Assembly (NCBI RefSeq): GCF_000011645.1
Contig: NC_006270.3
Span: 548,501 to 612,500 of the forward strand
Source of the DNA: Bacillus licheniformis DSM 13 = ATCC 14580
GTDB taxonomy: Bacteria; Bacillota; Bacilli; Bacillales; Bacillaceae
DNA length: 64,000 bases
Reading direction: 5' to 3'
Shown: piece by piece, positions 1-8,368 of the stretch
Layout: each line of letters begins with the position of its first letter
Position numbering within the stretch: position 1 is the first letter of the stretch
Program-made: the position numbers and the translations under genes
The notes under the pieces: model-generated
Database searches by the model: none
Seen by the model: the letters and a program-made list of their open reading frames with translations, nothing else
What the model was told of the DNA's origin: nothing

Positions 1-70
1 ATTTGACGATGATTTCTTTATCGGATTGGATCAATTCATTAAATTGCGCTTCTGTTGTGATTTTTTTCAA
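1..70 (-). CDS. ydbP: Thioredoxin-like protein YdbP, N-terminal fragment
   Basis: Only the first 23 codons are inside the window. On the minus strand a TTG start at 70-68 is preceded by GGAGAGG (83-77) at good spacing, and the peptide begins LKKITTEAQFNELIQSDKEI. This matches the N-terminus I recall for B. subtilis YdbP, a small thioredoxin-like protein encoded divergently from ddl. The CxxC active site would lie outside the window. The placement next to ddl supports the call. Confidence 0.75.
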   Translation of the reverse strand, partial: MKKITTEAQFNELIQSDKEIIVK

Positions 71-230
71 TTGCAACCTCTCCTTTTCAATGCCATTTTA
101 ATATAAAATGAAAAGGATTTACATACAAATGCTTTTTATATGCTGTTTTTAGACCGTATTAAAATAATTAGATCATTTTCCCGGGAAAGTGATAAGATAG
201 TAAAGATGAATCCAGTGGGGGGAGTACGAA

Positions 231-1316
231 TTGAAGACAAGATTAGGATTGGTATACGGCGGAAAATCAGCGGAGCATAACGTTTCTCTGCAAACCGCGC
301 TGGCCGTCACGAAAGCATTAGATACTGAAAAATTTGATATACACCCGATTTATATAACAGAAAAAGGCGAGTGGGTGAGAGGGCCGCAACTGACAGAACC
401 GGTTTCAAATGTGAAAATGCTGCAATTTGAACAGACGGGCCAGACATTTTCTCCGGCTGTGTTGAACCGCGATATGTTTCCTGGCGAAGCTGATGCAAAA
501 GAAGACTCTATCGATGTTGTTTTCCCGCTTTTGCACGGACCGAATGGGGAAGACGGCACCATTCAAGGGATGCTTGAACTATTGAATGTGCCATATGTGG
601 GCAACGGAGTCTTGGCTTCCTCTGCGGGCATGGATAAAGTGGTCATGAAGCATCTGTTTGCACAGGCAGGTCTTGACCAGGCGAAATACGTTTCATTTTT
701 GAAAAAAACTTGGAGTCAGTCTAAAGAAGAATGCTATGCTCAAGTGGAAGGGGAACTTGGCTATCCGTGCTTTGTAAAACCGGCCAACCTTGGATCAAGC
801 GTCGGGATCAGCAAATGCAGAAGCCGTGAAGAGCTTGACCAAGCCTTTGAGCTTGCATTCCAATATGACCGGAAAATTGTCGTTGAAGAGGGCGTCATCG
901 GACGGGAAATAGAACTCGGCGTTTTAGGGAATGATGAACCTGTCTGCTCAGTCGCGGGGGAAATCGCTCCGAAGAAAGACTTTTATGACTATAAAGCAAA
1001 ATATGAAGACGGCGATACTGATTTGATTATTCCGGCTTCCCTGACAGAAGACGAATACGAAACAATGCGCAGCATGGCGGTCAAAGCGTTTCAGGCGATT
1101 GACGGTTCAGGCCTTGTGAGAGCGGACTTTTTCCTTACAAATGAAGGCAGGGTCCTGATCAATGAAGTCAATACGATGCCGGGATTCACCCCGTTCAGCA
1201 TGTTTCCGCTTCTCTGGAAGCAATCAGGGGTTGAGTACGCTGAACTGATTGAAAAGCTTGTCGCTTTGGCAATCGAGCGCCACGAAGAAAAACAGCAGAT
1301 TAAACATACATTTTAA
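231..1316 (+). CDS. ddl: D-alanine--D-alanine ligase
   Basis: Cytoplasmic ATP-grasp ligase that joins two D-alanines for the peptidoglycan stem peptide. The 361 residues are full length for the family. The N-terminal domain opens with LVYGGKSAEHNVS, the ATP-grasp core has KPANLGSSVGISK, and the C-terminal metal-binding part carries RADFF and INEVNTMPGF. The omega-loop region has FYDYKAKY, as expected for D-Ala-D-Ala rather than D-lactate ligases. The start is TTG at 231 with GGGGGGAG (about 216-223) just upstream. murF follows in the same direction, as in B. subtilis. Alanine racemase, which makes the substrate, is about 8 kb downstream. Confidence 0.96.
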   Translation: MKTRLGLVYGGKSAEHNVSLQTALAVTKALDTEKFDIHPIYITEKGEWVRGPQLTEPVSNVKMLQFEQTGQTFSPAVLNRDMFPGEADAKEDSIDVVFPLLHGPNGEDGTIQGMLELLNVPYVGNGVLASSAGMDKVVMKHLFAQAGLDQAKYVSFLKKTWSQSKEECYAQVEGELGYPCFVKPANLGSSVGISKCRSREELDQAFELAFQYDRKIVVEEGVIGREIELGVLGNDEPVCSVAGEIAPKKDFYDYKAKYEDGDTDLIIPASLTEDEYETMRSMAVKAFQAIDGSGLVRADFFLTNEGRVLINEVNTMPGFTPFSMFPLLWKQSGVEYAELIEKLVALAIERHEEKQQIKHTF

Positions 1317-1392
1317 CGGGACGGAGCGGACCGAATCCGGGAGCTTTCATGGAGAAAGGCGCTGAAGGCGGTTCGCCCTTAGATACAGCTGC

Positions 1393-1421
1393 AGACACTA
1401 TCCTTATTTGTGGTAGTGTCT
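1393..1421 (+). terminator. Hairpin between ddl and murF, possible weak terminator or attenuator
   Basis: Arms AGACACTA (1393-1400) and TAGTGTCT (1414-1421) pair perfectly and can extend by two G-C pairs past a bulged T. A pyrimidine-rich run follows, but only four T are consecutive, so termination would be partial. It sits 33 bases before the murF start and could lower murF expression relative to ddl. Confidence 0.4.
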
Positions 1422-1453
1422 CTTTTCCTTGCAGAAGAAAGAGAGGGACATAC

Positions 1454-2824
1454 ATGATAACAAGAACGGTAAAAGAAATTGCTGAAATGTCGGAAGGCGT
1501 TTTGACGAATGAAGCTTTTGAAGGGCGTCTCATCAAAGGCGTCTCAACCGATTCGAGAAAACTGGCGAAAGGCCAACTGTTTATTCCGCTTGCAGGCGAG
1601 CGGTTCAACGGACACGTTTTTGCAGAGCAGGCTTTTCAGGAAGGCGTTGCGGCCGTGCTGTGGAACCGAAGTGAACCGAATCCTCCGGAAGGGAAGCCGG
1701 TCATTTTAGTTGACGATACGCTGGAAGCGCTGCAGAAGCTTGCGAAGGCATACAGGAATCAGCTGGACGTAAAAGTCGTCGGCGTGACCGGTTCAAACGG
1801 AAAAACGACGACAAAAGACATGATTCATGCTGTTTTGGGCACTGAGTATAAAGTGCATAAGACAGAAGGAAACTACAATAACCATATCGGCCTGCCCCTG
1901 ACGATTCTGGCGATGCCCGAAGACACAGAAGTCGCCATTTTGGAAATGGGGATGAGCGCCAAAGGAGAAATCGATTTTCTCACTCGTCTGGCGCGGCCTG
2001 ATATTGCAGTCATTACAAACATTGGTGAATCACACCTCCTTGAACTCGGATCAAGAGAAGGAATTGCAGAGGCGAAGCTCGAAATTGTCAATGGGCTTTC
2101 AAAAGAAGGCACACTCATTTATGTCGGAGATGAACCGCTGCTCACCGAAAGGCTGAACCAGCCGCCTTACGATACAAAGACGTTTGGAGAGGATCCGGCT
2201 TTCGATTATCAGCTTGAGGATATGACACAGACTGAAGAGGGGACGGCATTCCGCGTGAGAGGAATCGAAAACGGGTTCTTCATCCCGGTCCTTGGAAAGC
2301 ATAATGTGAAAAACGCATTAGCCGCGATTGCGGCCGGAGACCTCTTGAATGTCAGCCGCGCTCACATTGCAGAAGGGCTGACTAAACTGAAAGTGACCGG
2401 AATGCGGCTTGAGCTAGTAAAGACGCCGGACGGCGTTGCGATCATTAATGACGCCTATAATGCCAGCCCGACATCGATGAAAGCGGCGATCGAGCTTGTC
2501 GAACAGATGAAGGGATACGGCAAGAAGATTCTTGTTCTCGGCGATATGCTGGAGCTCGGAGAAGGAGAAAAAGCGTTTCATGAAGAAATCGGGCAGGCGG
2601 TCAACCCGGACTCGATCGACTTTTTATTTACGTATGGAGAACTCGGTGCATATATTGCAAAAGGGGCGCTTAAACATTTCCCGGAACACCGCGTCCTTCA
2701 TTTCAACCCGGAAGAAAAAGACAGTTTGAAAAAGACACTGAAAGAAAAAGCGAATACAGGGGATTTAATCCTCGTCAAAGCGTCCAGAGGCATGCGCCTT
2801 GAGGATGTTATAAAAGATTTGTAA
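1454..2824 (+). CDS. murF: UDP-N-acetylmuramoyl-tripeptide--D-alanyl-D-alanine ligase
   Basis: Cytoplasmic Mur ligase that adds the D-Ala-D-Ala dipeptide made by Ddl to the UDP-MurNAc tripeptide. I start it at ATG 1454 (456 residues, beginning MITRTVKEIAEMSEG), with GAGAGGG just upstream. An upstream in-frame ATG at 1349 would add 35 residues unlike the family and would read through the intergenic hairpin. The P-loop is GVTGSNGKTTTKD, followed by TEGNYNNHIGLPL and the C-terminal domain motif NDAYNASPTSM. It follows ddl in the same orientation, consistent with joint use in wall synthesis. Confidence 0.95.
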   Translation: MITRTVKEIAEMSEGVLTNEAFEGRLIKGVSTDSRKLAKGQLFIPLAGERFNGHVFAEQAFQEGVAAVLWNRSEPNPPEGKPVILVDDTLEALQKLAKAYRNQLDVKVVGVTGSNGKTTTKDMIHAVLGTEYKVHKTEGNYNNHIGLPLTILAMPEDTEVAILEMGMSAKGEIDFLTRLARPDIAVITNIGESHLLELGSREGIAEAKLEIVNGLSKEGTLIYVGDEPLLTERLNQPPYDTKTFGEDPAFDYQLEDMTQTEEGTAFRVRGIENGFFIPVLGKHNVKNALAAIAAGDLLNVSRAHIAEGLTKLKVTGMRLELVKTPDGVAIINDAYNASPTSMKAAIELVEQMKGYGKKILVLGDMLELGEGEKAFHEEIGQAVNPDSIDFLFTYGELGAYIAKGALKHFPEHRVLHFNPEEKDSLKKTLKEKANTGDLILVKASRGMRLEDVIKDL

Positions 2825-2889
2825 GGGAACTTTGAATCATAAAGTCGTTTTTTATGTGATGATCAGTAAAAGAAAACGGGTGAATGGTC

Positions 2890-3600
2890 ATGATAGGATG
2901 TTTATGCATTCACGGATTTACCGGAGCGCCGTATGAATTGGAACCGCTGGCTTCTCATTTAAAACAAACGGCAGATTGGCAAGTTGAAATGATCACGCTC
3001 CCCGGGCACGGTGAGATGCCGGTTTTAAAAGGCGTCTGTTTTCAGGAATGGATCGCTTGTGCTGAAGTGGAGCTCATCCGCTTGTTGAAAACGTGTGATA
3101 CGGTATTTTTAATCGGATTTTCAATGGGCGGGATGATTGCCGGCTATTTAGCCGGAAAATATCCGGTCAGCCGCCTTGTCCTGTTGAGTGCGGCCGCCCA
3201 GTACATCAGCCCGGGACAGCTGATCCAGGATTTGAAGAATGTGATCAAAGATTCACTGCAAGGCAAGCTAGAGGATAATCTGCTTTACAAAAGGTACAAA
3301 CAAAAGCTGACAAGCACTCCGGTGTCTTCTGCATTTCAGTTTCGCAAGCTCGTCAAGATGACAAAGCCTGCATTGAAAAACCTCCGGATCCCTGTGCTCA
3401 TTGTTCAGGGGGAGTGTGATGCCATCGTGCCGGTGTCAAGCGCGTATTACTTGTATGAAACCATTCCTTCCGAAGAAAAAGAGCTGTGCCTCTTGCCGGA
3501 ATCCAAGCACCATGTCTGCCTTGAAGAAAACTCCTCTATCCTATTTCAAACCGTTGAGGCGTTCCTCAAAAAAACGCCGATTGAATCTATAAAAAAATAA
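2890..3600 (+). CDS. Alpha/beta hydrolase, carboxylesterase / monoacylglycerol lipase type
   Basis: A 236-residue serine hydrolase of the compact carboxylesterase type (like YvaK/Est30). The oxyanion region is CIHGFTGAPYELEP. The nucleophile elbow is GFSMGG, the acid region GECDAIVPVSSA, and the catalytic His lies in SKHHVCLEE. There is no signal peptide, so it is cytoplasmic. ATG 2890 is preferred to ATG 2884 because GGGTG (2878-2882) is then at proper spacing. It lies between murF and cshA, where B. subtilis has no gene as I recall, so it is a lineage-specific insertion. The substrate cannot be told. Confidence 0.82.
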   Translation: MIGCLCIHGFTGAPYELEPLASHLKQTADWQVEMITLPGHGEMPVLKGVCFQEWIACAEVELIRLLKTCDTVFLIGFSMGGMIAGYLAGKYPVSRLVLLSAAAQYISPGQLIQDLKNVIKDSLQGKLEDNLLYKRYKQKLTSTPVSSAFQFRKLVKMTKPALKNLRIPVLIVQGECDAIVPVSSAYYLYETIPSEEKELCLLPESKHHVCLEENSSILFQTVEAFLKKTPIESIKK

Positions 3601-3686
3601 ATAATTGAACGGAAATCTGCAAAAAATAATCCGGGATGCTGACAGGGAAAAAATGAACGTATGCTGTCGAAAGCAGCACATGCCTG

Positions 3687-3695
3687 TGTTACAAT
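3687..3695 (+). promoter_or_regulatory. Extended -10 promoter element (P1) upstream of cshA
   Basis: TG-T-TACAAT is a good extended -10 sequence for sigma-A; no convincing -35 is present. Transcription would start near 3702, just before a GC-rich structured stretch. Confidence 0.45.
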
Positions 3696-3806
3696 GTGTA
3701 AAGGACGCCTTCGGGCGGGCTTTAGTTGCGCGGACGGACGGCTTCGCCCGAGGTTCATAGGAGACTGCCGAACCGGCGAGAGAGCACACCGCTCATTCTC
3801 ATCTTG

Positions 3807-3835
3807 TTGAAAAACGTATAATGGAATGGTAATAT
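3807..3835 (+). promoter_or_regulatory. Sigma-A promoter P2 for cshA
   Basis: TTGAAA (3807-3812), 17-base spacer, extended -10 TGG-TAATAT with the hexamer at 3830-3835. The start would be near 3842, giving a leader of about 110 bases that contains the hairpin at 3874-3900. Confidence 0.55.
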
Positions 3836-3873
3836 AACATGTAAAGTAATTCGGGCTTTGCATAAGTATGGAC

Positions 3874-3900
3874 CTGTCCTTTGCACAAAGGGCAGTTTTT
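3874..3900 (+). terminator. Terminator-like hairpin in the cshA leader
   Basis: CTGTCCTTT (3874-3882) pairs with AAAGGGCAG (3887-3895), nine pairs with one G-U, followed by five T. It lies 50 bases before the cshA start, so it either ends an upstream RNA or attenuates cshA. Confidence 0.6.
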
Positions 3901-3950
3901 ATTGATAAAACACGATTACTGAAACAGTAAGCAGAAGGAGTTTGAATACA

Positions 3951-5414
3951 TTGACAATAACGTTTCAAGATTTTCAATTAAGTTCTGATCTCACAAAAGC
4001 AATCAAGCGTATGGGATTTGAAGAGGCAACACCGATTCAGGCACAAACGATTCCACTCGGCCTTGCAAATAAAGATGTGATCGGACAAGCGCAAACGGGA
4101 ACAGGAAAAACGGCTGCATTTGGCATCCCCCTTGTTGAGAAAATCAACCCCGAGTCTCCTAACATTCAAGCCATTGTTATCGCACCTACTCGTGAACTAG
4201 CCATTCAAGTTTCTGAAGAGCTATATAAAATTGGACAGGATAAACGCGCTCGCGTGCTGCCGATTTACGGAGGACAGGATATCGGACGCCAGATTCGCGC
4301 GCTTAAGAAAAACCCTCATATTATCGTCGGCACACCTGGTCGTCTGCTTGACCATATCAACCGCCGCACAATGCGTCTTCAAACAGTGAACACCGTTGTG
4401 CTTGATGAAGCGGATGAAATGCTGAACATGGGATTCATCGAAGATATCGAATCCATCCTTTCCAATGTGCCTGCTGAACACCAGACATTGCTGTTTTCTG
4501 CAACAATGCCTGCTCCGATTAAGCGGATTGCAGAACGTTTCATGACCAACCCGGAGCACGTAAAAGTGAAAGCAAAAGAAATGACAGTATCAAACATCCA
4601 GCAGTTCTACCTAGAAGTTCATGAACGCAAAAAGTTTGATACGCTGACACGCCTTCTTGACATCCAGTCTCCGGAATTGGCGATCGTATTCGGCCGGACA
4701 AAGCGCCGTGTCGATGAACTGACAGAAGCGCTTAATCTGCGCGGGTATACAGCTGAAGGAATTCACGGAGATTTGACCCAGGCGAAGCGGATGGTTGCAC
4801 TCCGGAAATTTAAGCAAGGCGCGATTGAAGTGCTCGTTGCGACAGACGTTGCGGCTCGCGGCCTTGATATTTCAGGTGTAACGCACGTCTACAACTTCGA
4901 TGTGCCGCAAGATCCTGAGAGCTATGTTCACCGCATCGGAAGAACGGGACGCGCGGGCAAAACAGGAATGGCGATGACCTTCATTACACCGCGTGAAAAG
5001 GATATGCTGCGCGCCATCGAGCAGACGACAAAACGCAAAATGGACCGCATGAAAGCACCGACTCTCGATGAGGCCATTGAAGGACAGCAGCAGGTGACGG
5101 TTGACCGCATCCGGACGATCATCGAGGAAAATAACCTGAACTTCTATATGACGGCTGCAGCGGAATTATTGGAAGACCATGATTCTGTGACAGTTGTTGC
5201 GGCTGCCATTAAAATGATGACTAAAGAGCCGGACAACACACCTGTCCGTTTGACGGAAGAGGCTCCGCTCAGAACGAAGCGAAACAAAAATCACCACCAC
5301 CGTTCATCAAAACGCAGAGACGGCGGCGGCTACAGAGGAAAGAACAATCGTTCATCTTATGATAAAAAGCGTTCTTCGAATGACAGACGCCAAAAAAAAT
5401 CATATAATTCATAA
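3951..5414 (+). CDS. cshA: DEAD-box RNA helicase CshA
   Basis: ATP-dependent RNA helicase of 487 residues; in B. subtilis it works in cold adaptation and RNA turnover with the degradosome. The Q-motif region FEEATPIQAQTIPL is followed by AQTGTGKT (motif I), PTRELA, TPGRLLDH, DEAD (motif II), SATMP (motif III), ATDVAARGLD and HRIGRTGRAGK. The C-terminal tail is rich in Arg, Lys, Ser and Gly and ends KKSYNS. TTG 3951 is preferred because AAGGAG (3935-3940) is ten bases upstream; TTG 3942 would touch it. The peptide MTITFQDF also matches the N-terminus I recall for B. subtilis CshA. A strong terminator follows. Confidence 0.95.
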   Translation: MTITFQDFQLSSDLTKAIKRMGFEEATPIQAQTIPLGLANKDVIGQAQTGTGKTAAFGIPLVEKINPESPNIQAIVIAPTRELAIQVSEELYKIGQDKRARVLPIYGGQDIGRQIRALKKNPHIIVGTPGRLLDHINRRTMRLQTVNTVVLDEADEMLNMGFIEDIESILSNVPAEHQTLLFSATMPAPIKRIAERFMTNPEHVKVKAKEMTVSNIQQFYLEVHERKKFDTLTRLLDIQSPELAIVFGRTKRRVDELTEALNLRGYTAEGIHGDLTQAKRMVALRKFKQGAIEVLVATDVAARGLDISGVTHVYNFDVPQDPESYVHRIGRTGRAGKTGMAMTFITPREKDMLRAIEQTTKRKMDRMKAPTLDEAIEGQQQVTVDRIRTIIEENNLNFYMTAAAELLEDHDSVTVVAAAIKMMTKEPDNTPVRLTEEAPLRTKRNKNHHHRSSKRRDGGGYRGKNNRSSYDKKRSSNDRRQKKSYNS

Positions 5415-5416
5415 TC

Positions 5417-5453
5417 AAAAGGCGGATCCTTTTTTACGGATTCGCCTTTTTTT
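5417..5453 (+). terminator. Rho-independent terminator of cshA
   Basis: AAAAGGCGGATCC pairs with GGATTCGCCTTTT across a T-rich loop, followed by further T residues. Confidence 0.88.
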
Positions 5454-5527
5454 AAAAACTAAAGCCTTTAAACGAAACATTTTCAGACCGAAGACCGTAA
5501 ATAGAATGAGATTGGGGGAATCGAGTT

Positions 5528-6007
5528 TTGAGAAGCGAGCCGAAAAATCAAATCAGCCGTGATGGCGTTAAAGTCTGGAGAATCACGGCTTGTATCACAT
5601 CATTCGTTTTAATGCTGGCTGCAGCAGGCCTGATTGCCGCCGGGGTGATATTTAAGTGGCCGGTATGGATCGGCATTTTGTCAGCGGCCGTTTGGCTGGG
5701 GATTTCATTTGTCATCATTATCATGATTCCGAATATCCGCCACAGAGTCTGGCGCTACGAAGTCCATGAGAACGAAATTGATATTCAGCACGGCATCTTT
5801 GTGGTGACCCGCGTGATCGTTCCGATGGTCAGAGTCCAGCATGTTGATACATCGCAGGGCCCCATCCTCAGAAAATATAATCTCGCCTCCGTGCAAATTT
5901 CAACAGCAGCGACGACCCATTCCATTCCCGCTTTGGATGTTGAAGAGGCCGATCAGCTCAGAGATTCCATTTCCAGGCTGGCAAGGGTGACTGAAGATGA
6001 TGTCTGA
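5528..6007 (+). CDS. ydbS: Membrane protein YdbS with one bacterial PH-like domain
   Basis: A 159-residue protein with two N-terminal transmembrane segments (about residues 20-65) and one bPH2 (DUF304) domain. The domain is marked by WRYEVHENEIDIQHGIF and VPMVRVQHVDTSQGPI. The start is TTG 5528 after GGGGGA. It overlaps ydbT by eight bases, so the two are translationally coupled. In B. subtilis YdbS and YdbT are paired membrane proteins of uncertain function, linked there to resistance to a Bacillus amyloliquefaciens antibiotic. No catalytic motif is visible. Confidence 0.88.
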   Translation: MRSEPKNQISRDGVKVWRITACITSFVLMLAAAGLIAAGVIFKWPVWIGILSAAVWLGISFVIIIMIPNIRHRVWRYEVHENEIDIQHGIFVVTRVIVPMVRVQHVDTSQGPILRKYNLASVQISTAATTHSIPALDVEEADQLRDSISRLARVTEDDV

Positions 6008-7478
6008 ACCGAGACGCATGCACCCTGCCGCCGTCATTCTCAACTTTATCAAAGGCCTTGTTGAGACGGTTAAAAATTTTATCATTCCATTTGGCGTGGT
6101 GATTTTTTTAAATCAATCGCAAACAGTCAAAATGATAGCGATCGCCGCGGCCGTGCTGTTTTTCATTGCTTTGGTTGTGACGAGCATCATCAAGTGGAGC
6201 AAATTTACATACCGTATCGAAGAGGATGAATTGCGAATAGAGGAAGGCTTGATCAATAAGAAAAAAAGGTATATTCCGATCGAACGGATTCAAACGATCA
6301 ACACAAGCGCAGGCCTCATTCAACAAATGTTCAAGCTGGTGAAGCTTCAAGTCGAAACGGCAAGCGGAGGAACGGAAGCGGAAGTTTCCCTGGTCGCCAT
6401 TACCCAGGCAGAAGCCGAACGTATTCAGCAAGCGCTTTTCGAAAGGAAAAAAGCGGCGGAAGACACGGGGACCGATGTCCCGGTTCCGCTGGAAGAAACT
6501 GCTGAAGAGGCGGAGGAAGCGGAAGAGCCGGTAATGATGTACAAAATGACCGGCCAGGAGCTCTTAACCGCCGCTTCAACCTCAAGCGGCATCGGCGTTA
6601 TTATTTCAGGGGTATTCGCTTTTTTCACTCAAGTCGATGATTTCTTTGATTTGGATTGGCTGTATGACCGCTTTGCTTTTTTGAACAGCGCAGGTGCCGC
6701 CGTCATCGCATTGGCCGCCTTTGTTGCCCTTTTCATCGCATGGCTGCTCAGCATCGTCGGGATGCTTTTGAAATATGCGAATTTTACTGTCGTGCGTAAA
6801 GAGAAAGAAATCGTCATTTCCAGAGGGCTGATTGAAAAGCAACAAATCACGATTCCGCTCCAGCGGATTCAAGCGATTAAAATCAAGGAGAGCCTGATCA
6901 GGCAGCCTTTTGGACTTGCAGCCGTCACGATCGTCAGCGCAGGCGGAAACGTCCTGGAAGAAGATAAATCAGCCATCTTATTTCCAATCATCAGCAAAAA
7001 AATAATCAATCAGCGTCTCGGCGAATTCATTCCGGATTATGCGCCGGAAGACGATTTGAACCGCTTGCCGAAACGCGCGCTGCGCCGCTATATCCTGCGC
7101 GCATCCTGGCCGGTTCTCGCCGTCGTTCCGCTTTCCATTCTGTTTCCGCCATGGGGCTATTTGTCCGCTGTATTGATTCCTTTTTACTGGATCATCGGCT
7201 ATTTCTCATACCGCGATGCCGGATGGAAGATCAGCGGCAGCAAAATCATCATGTCATCGCGCTTCATCGGCAGAACAACCGCTGTCATTCAACGCAGGCG
7301 CATGCAGGTTTTCGAAGTCAGCCGCTCGTATTTCCAGCGCAGAAAACAGCTTGTTTCGATTCATACATCAACAAAATCGTCTGTTTTAATGGAGAAGTTT
7401 TCGGTGGCTGATGTTGAGGAGAAAGATTCGGACGATATCATTGCATGGTATTCATATGAAAAAAGAGTGAACGGTTAA
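6000..7478 (+). CDS. ydbT: Membrane protein YdbT with three PH-like domains
   Basis: A 492-residue relative of YdbS with repeated bPH2 (DUF304) domains. Each is marked by the pattern of an EE or KE stretch, then I(S/E)xGLI and an IPxxRIQ motif, near residues 75-110 and 270-300, with a diverged third copy in the last 110 residues. Hydrophobic pairs precede each domain. An acidic linker (about 155-185) separates domains one and two. ATG 6000 (MSEPRRMHPAA) is chosen over ATG 5997 by similarity to YdbT and spacing from AAGGGTGA. Its stop lies inside the shared terminator and overlaps the stop of ydcA on the other strand. Confidence 0.88.
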   Translation: MSEPRRMHPAAVILNFIKGLVETVKNFIIPFGVVIFLNQSQTVKMIAIAAAVLFFIALVVTSIIKWSKFTYRIEEDELRIEEGLINKKKRYIPIERIQTINTSAGLIQQMFKLVKLQVETASGGTEAEVSLVAITQAEAERIQQALFERKKAAEDTGTDVPVPLEETAEEAEEAEEPVMMYKMTGQELLTAASTSSGIGVIISGVFAFFTQVDDFFDLDWLYDRFAFLNSAGAAVIALAAFVALFIAWLLSIVGMLLKYANFTVVRKEKEIVISRGLIEKQQITIPLQRIQAIKIKESLIRQPFGLAAVTIVSAGGNVLEEDKSAILFPIISKKIINQRLGEFIPDYAPEDDLNRLPKRALRRYILRASWPVLAVVPLSILFPPWGYLSAVLIPFYWIIGYFSYRDAGWKISGSKIIMSSRFIGRTTAVIQRRRMQVFEVSRSYFQRRKQLVSIHTSTKSSVLMEKFSVADVEEKDSDDIIAWYSYEKRVNG

Positions 7479-7495
7479 AAGCCGTTCACTCTTTT
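7461..7495. terminator. Bidirectional terminator shared by ydbT and ydcA
   Basis: AAAAGAGTGAACGG (7461-7474) and CCGTTCACTCTTTT (7482-7495) are perfect complements, giving U-tracts in both directions. The hairpin overlaps the last codons of both convergent genes. Confidence 0.88.
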
Positions 7496-8074
7496 GTTTA
7501 ACAATGGCGGAGCCAAGGCGAGTCCGCCCAGCAGACCGAAGATGTGCGCCATCATATTGATATTTTGGTTTACAAACGTCATCAAAACCGAAATGGCGAG
7601 GATGGTGACGATGATTTGGGAATTGGCGCTCCCCATCAGCTCTTTTCTAAACAGCACGATGTACAGGTACACGCCGAACAAGCCGAAAATGGCTCCCGAA
7701 GCGCCGACATGCATATACTCCAGCGGTTCGATGAAATATGTGCCGATATTGCCAATCACTCCTGCTCCGATATAAACGATGAGAAACTTGAGTTTCCCGA
7801 GCATTCGTTCCAGCCCGGGGGCAAACAAAAAGATCGACATCGAATTAAAGAGCAGGTGGCCGAAACCGGCGTGAATAAAGATTGGCGTCACAAACCTCCA
7901 CCATTCTCCGTTCGCTATTCCCCAGTTAAAGCCAATCAATAAATCAGACCACATCTGTACGGCCGTAAACGGAAATAAAAAAAGAATCCAAATGGCAAGC
8001 TGCAGGGCCAATATGGCGGATGTGACCGGGTAGAGCCTGATAAACGTCTGAAAATTTTCTGTTCTGATAAACAT
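7475..8074 (-). CDS. ydcA: Rhomboid family intramembrane serine protease YdcA
   Basis: A 199-residue polytopic protein of peptidase family S54. The catalytic Ser is in GASGAIFG (Ser126) and the catalytic His in MMAHIFGLLGG (His177). The HAGFGHLLFNSMS segment is the usual rhomboid signature, with about six membrane helices. It would cut substrates within the membrane. The ATG at 8074 gives the N-terminus MFIRTENFQTFIR recalled for YdcA, but the nearest purine-rich stretch (AAGGGG) is about 14 bases upstream, so translation may be weak. It is convergent with ydbT. Confidence 0.9.
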   Translation of the reverse strand: MFIRTENFQTFIRLYPVTSAILALQLAIWILFLFPFTAVQMWSDLLIGFNWGIANGEWWRFVTPIFIHAGFGHLLFNSMSIFLFAPGLERMLGKLKFLIVYIGAGVIGNIGTYFIEPLEYMHVGASGAIFGLFGVYLYIVLFRKELMGSANSQIIVTILAISVLMTFVNQNINMMAHIFGLLGGLALAPPLLNKRVNGF

Positions 8075-8368
8075 GCTTATGATTTAAGCCCCTTTACAAT
8101 GATCTCGTACATATATAGTAACACGTTTATGAACAGGCAGCGGCGATTAGTACGGACGAGAAAATGATTTTGGAAGGTTGTCATGCTAGTCTGCATATTG
8201 TCTGAGACACGCTCATATATTGGGTAGTGCAATAAGGGAGACGAGTCGTTGCAGGCTTTTATGGTACGCACGCCGATACAGCCGGCCCTGTTCTTATGGC
8301 GTACCGTTAAAGTCGAACAAGCGGTTTCTTCCTTTTTACATCAATGATTAAAAAGGGGTTGAAAAAAG
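8075..8368. other. Intergenic region ydcA-ydcC, lacking acpS
   Basis: B. subtilis has acpS (holo-ACP synthase, about 120 residues) between ydcA and ydcC. Here only 294 bases separate them, and none of the frames I read gives an AcpS-like peptide. A hairpin is present, GGTACGC (8263-8269) with GCGTACC (8299-8305). Confidence 0.6.

Larger units (their letters stand above)
3702..3900 (+). ncRNA. Candidate structured leader RNA or small RNA ahead of cshA
   Basis: This non-coding stretch is much more GC-rich and foldable than ordinary spacers here. It holds a hairpin with a UUCG tetraloop, CGCC(TTCG)GGCG at 3706-3717, then GGC/GCC and GCCG/CGGC pairings up to about 3775. It ends in a terminator-like hairpin at 3874-3900. 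No convincing ORF is present on either strand. It could be a separate small RNA or the 5' leader of cshA with transcription attenuation. I do not recognise a known RNA family. Confidence 0.4.

Noticed and set aside
8077..8271. A 64-codon minus-strand ORF upstream of ydcA
   Set aside because: Its peptide resembles no family, and it covers the untranslated leader of ydcA.
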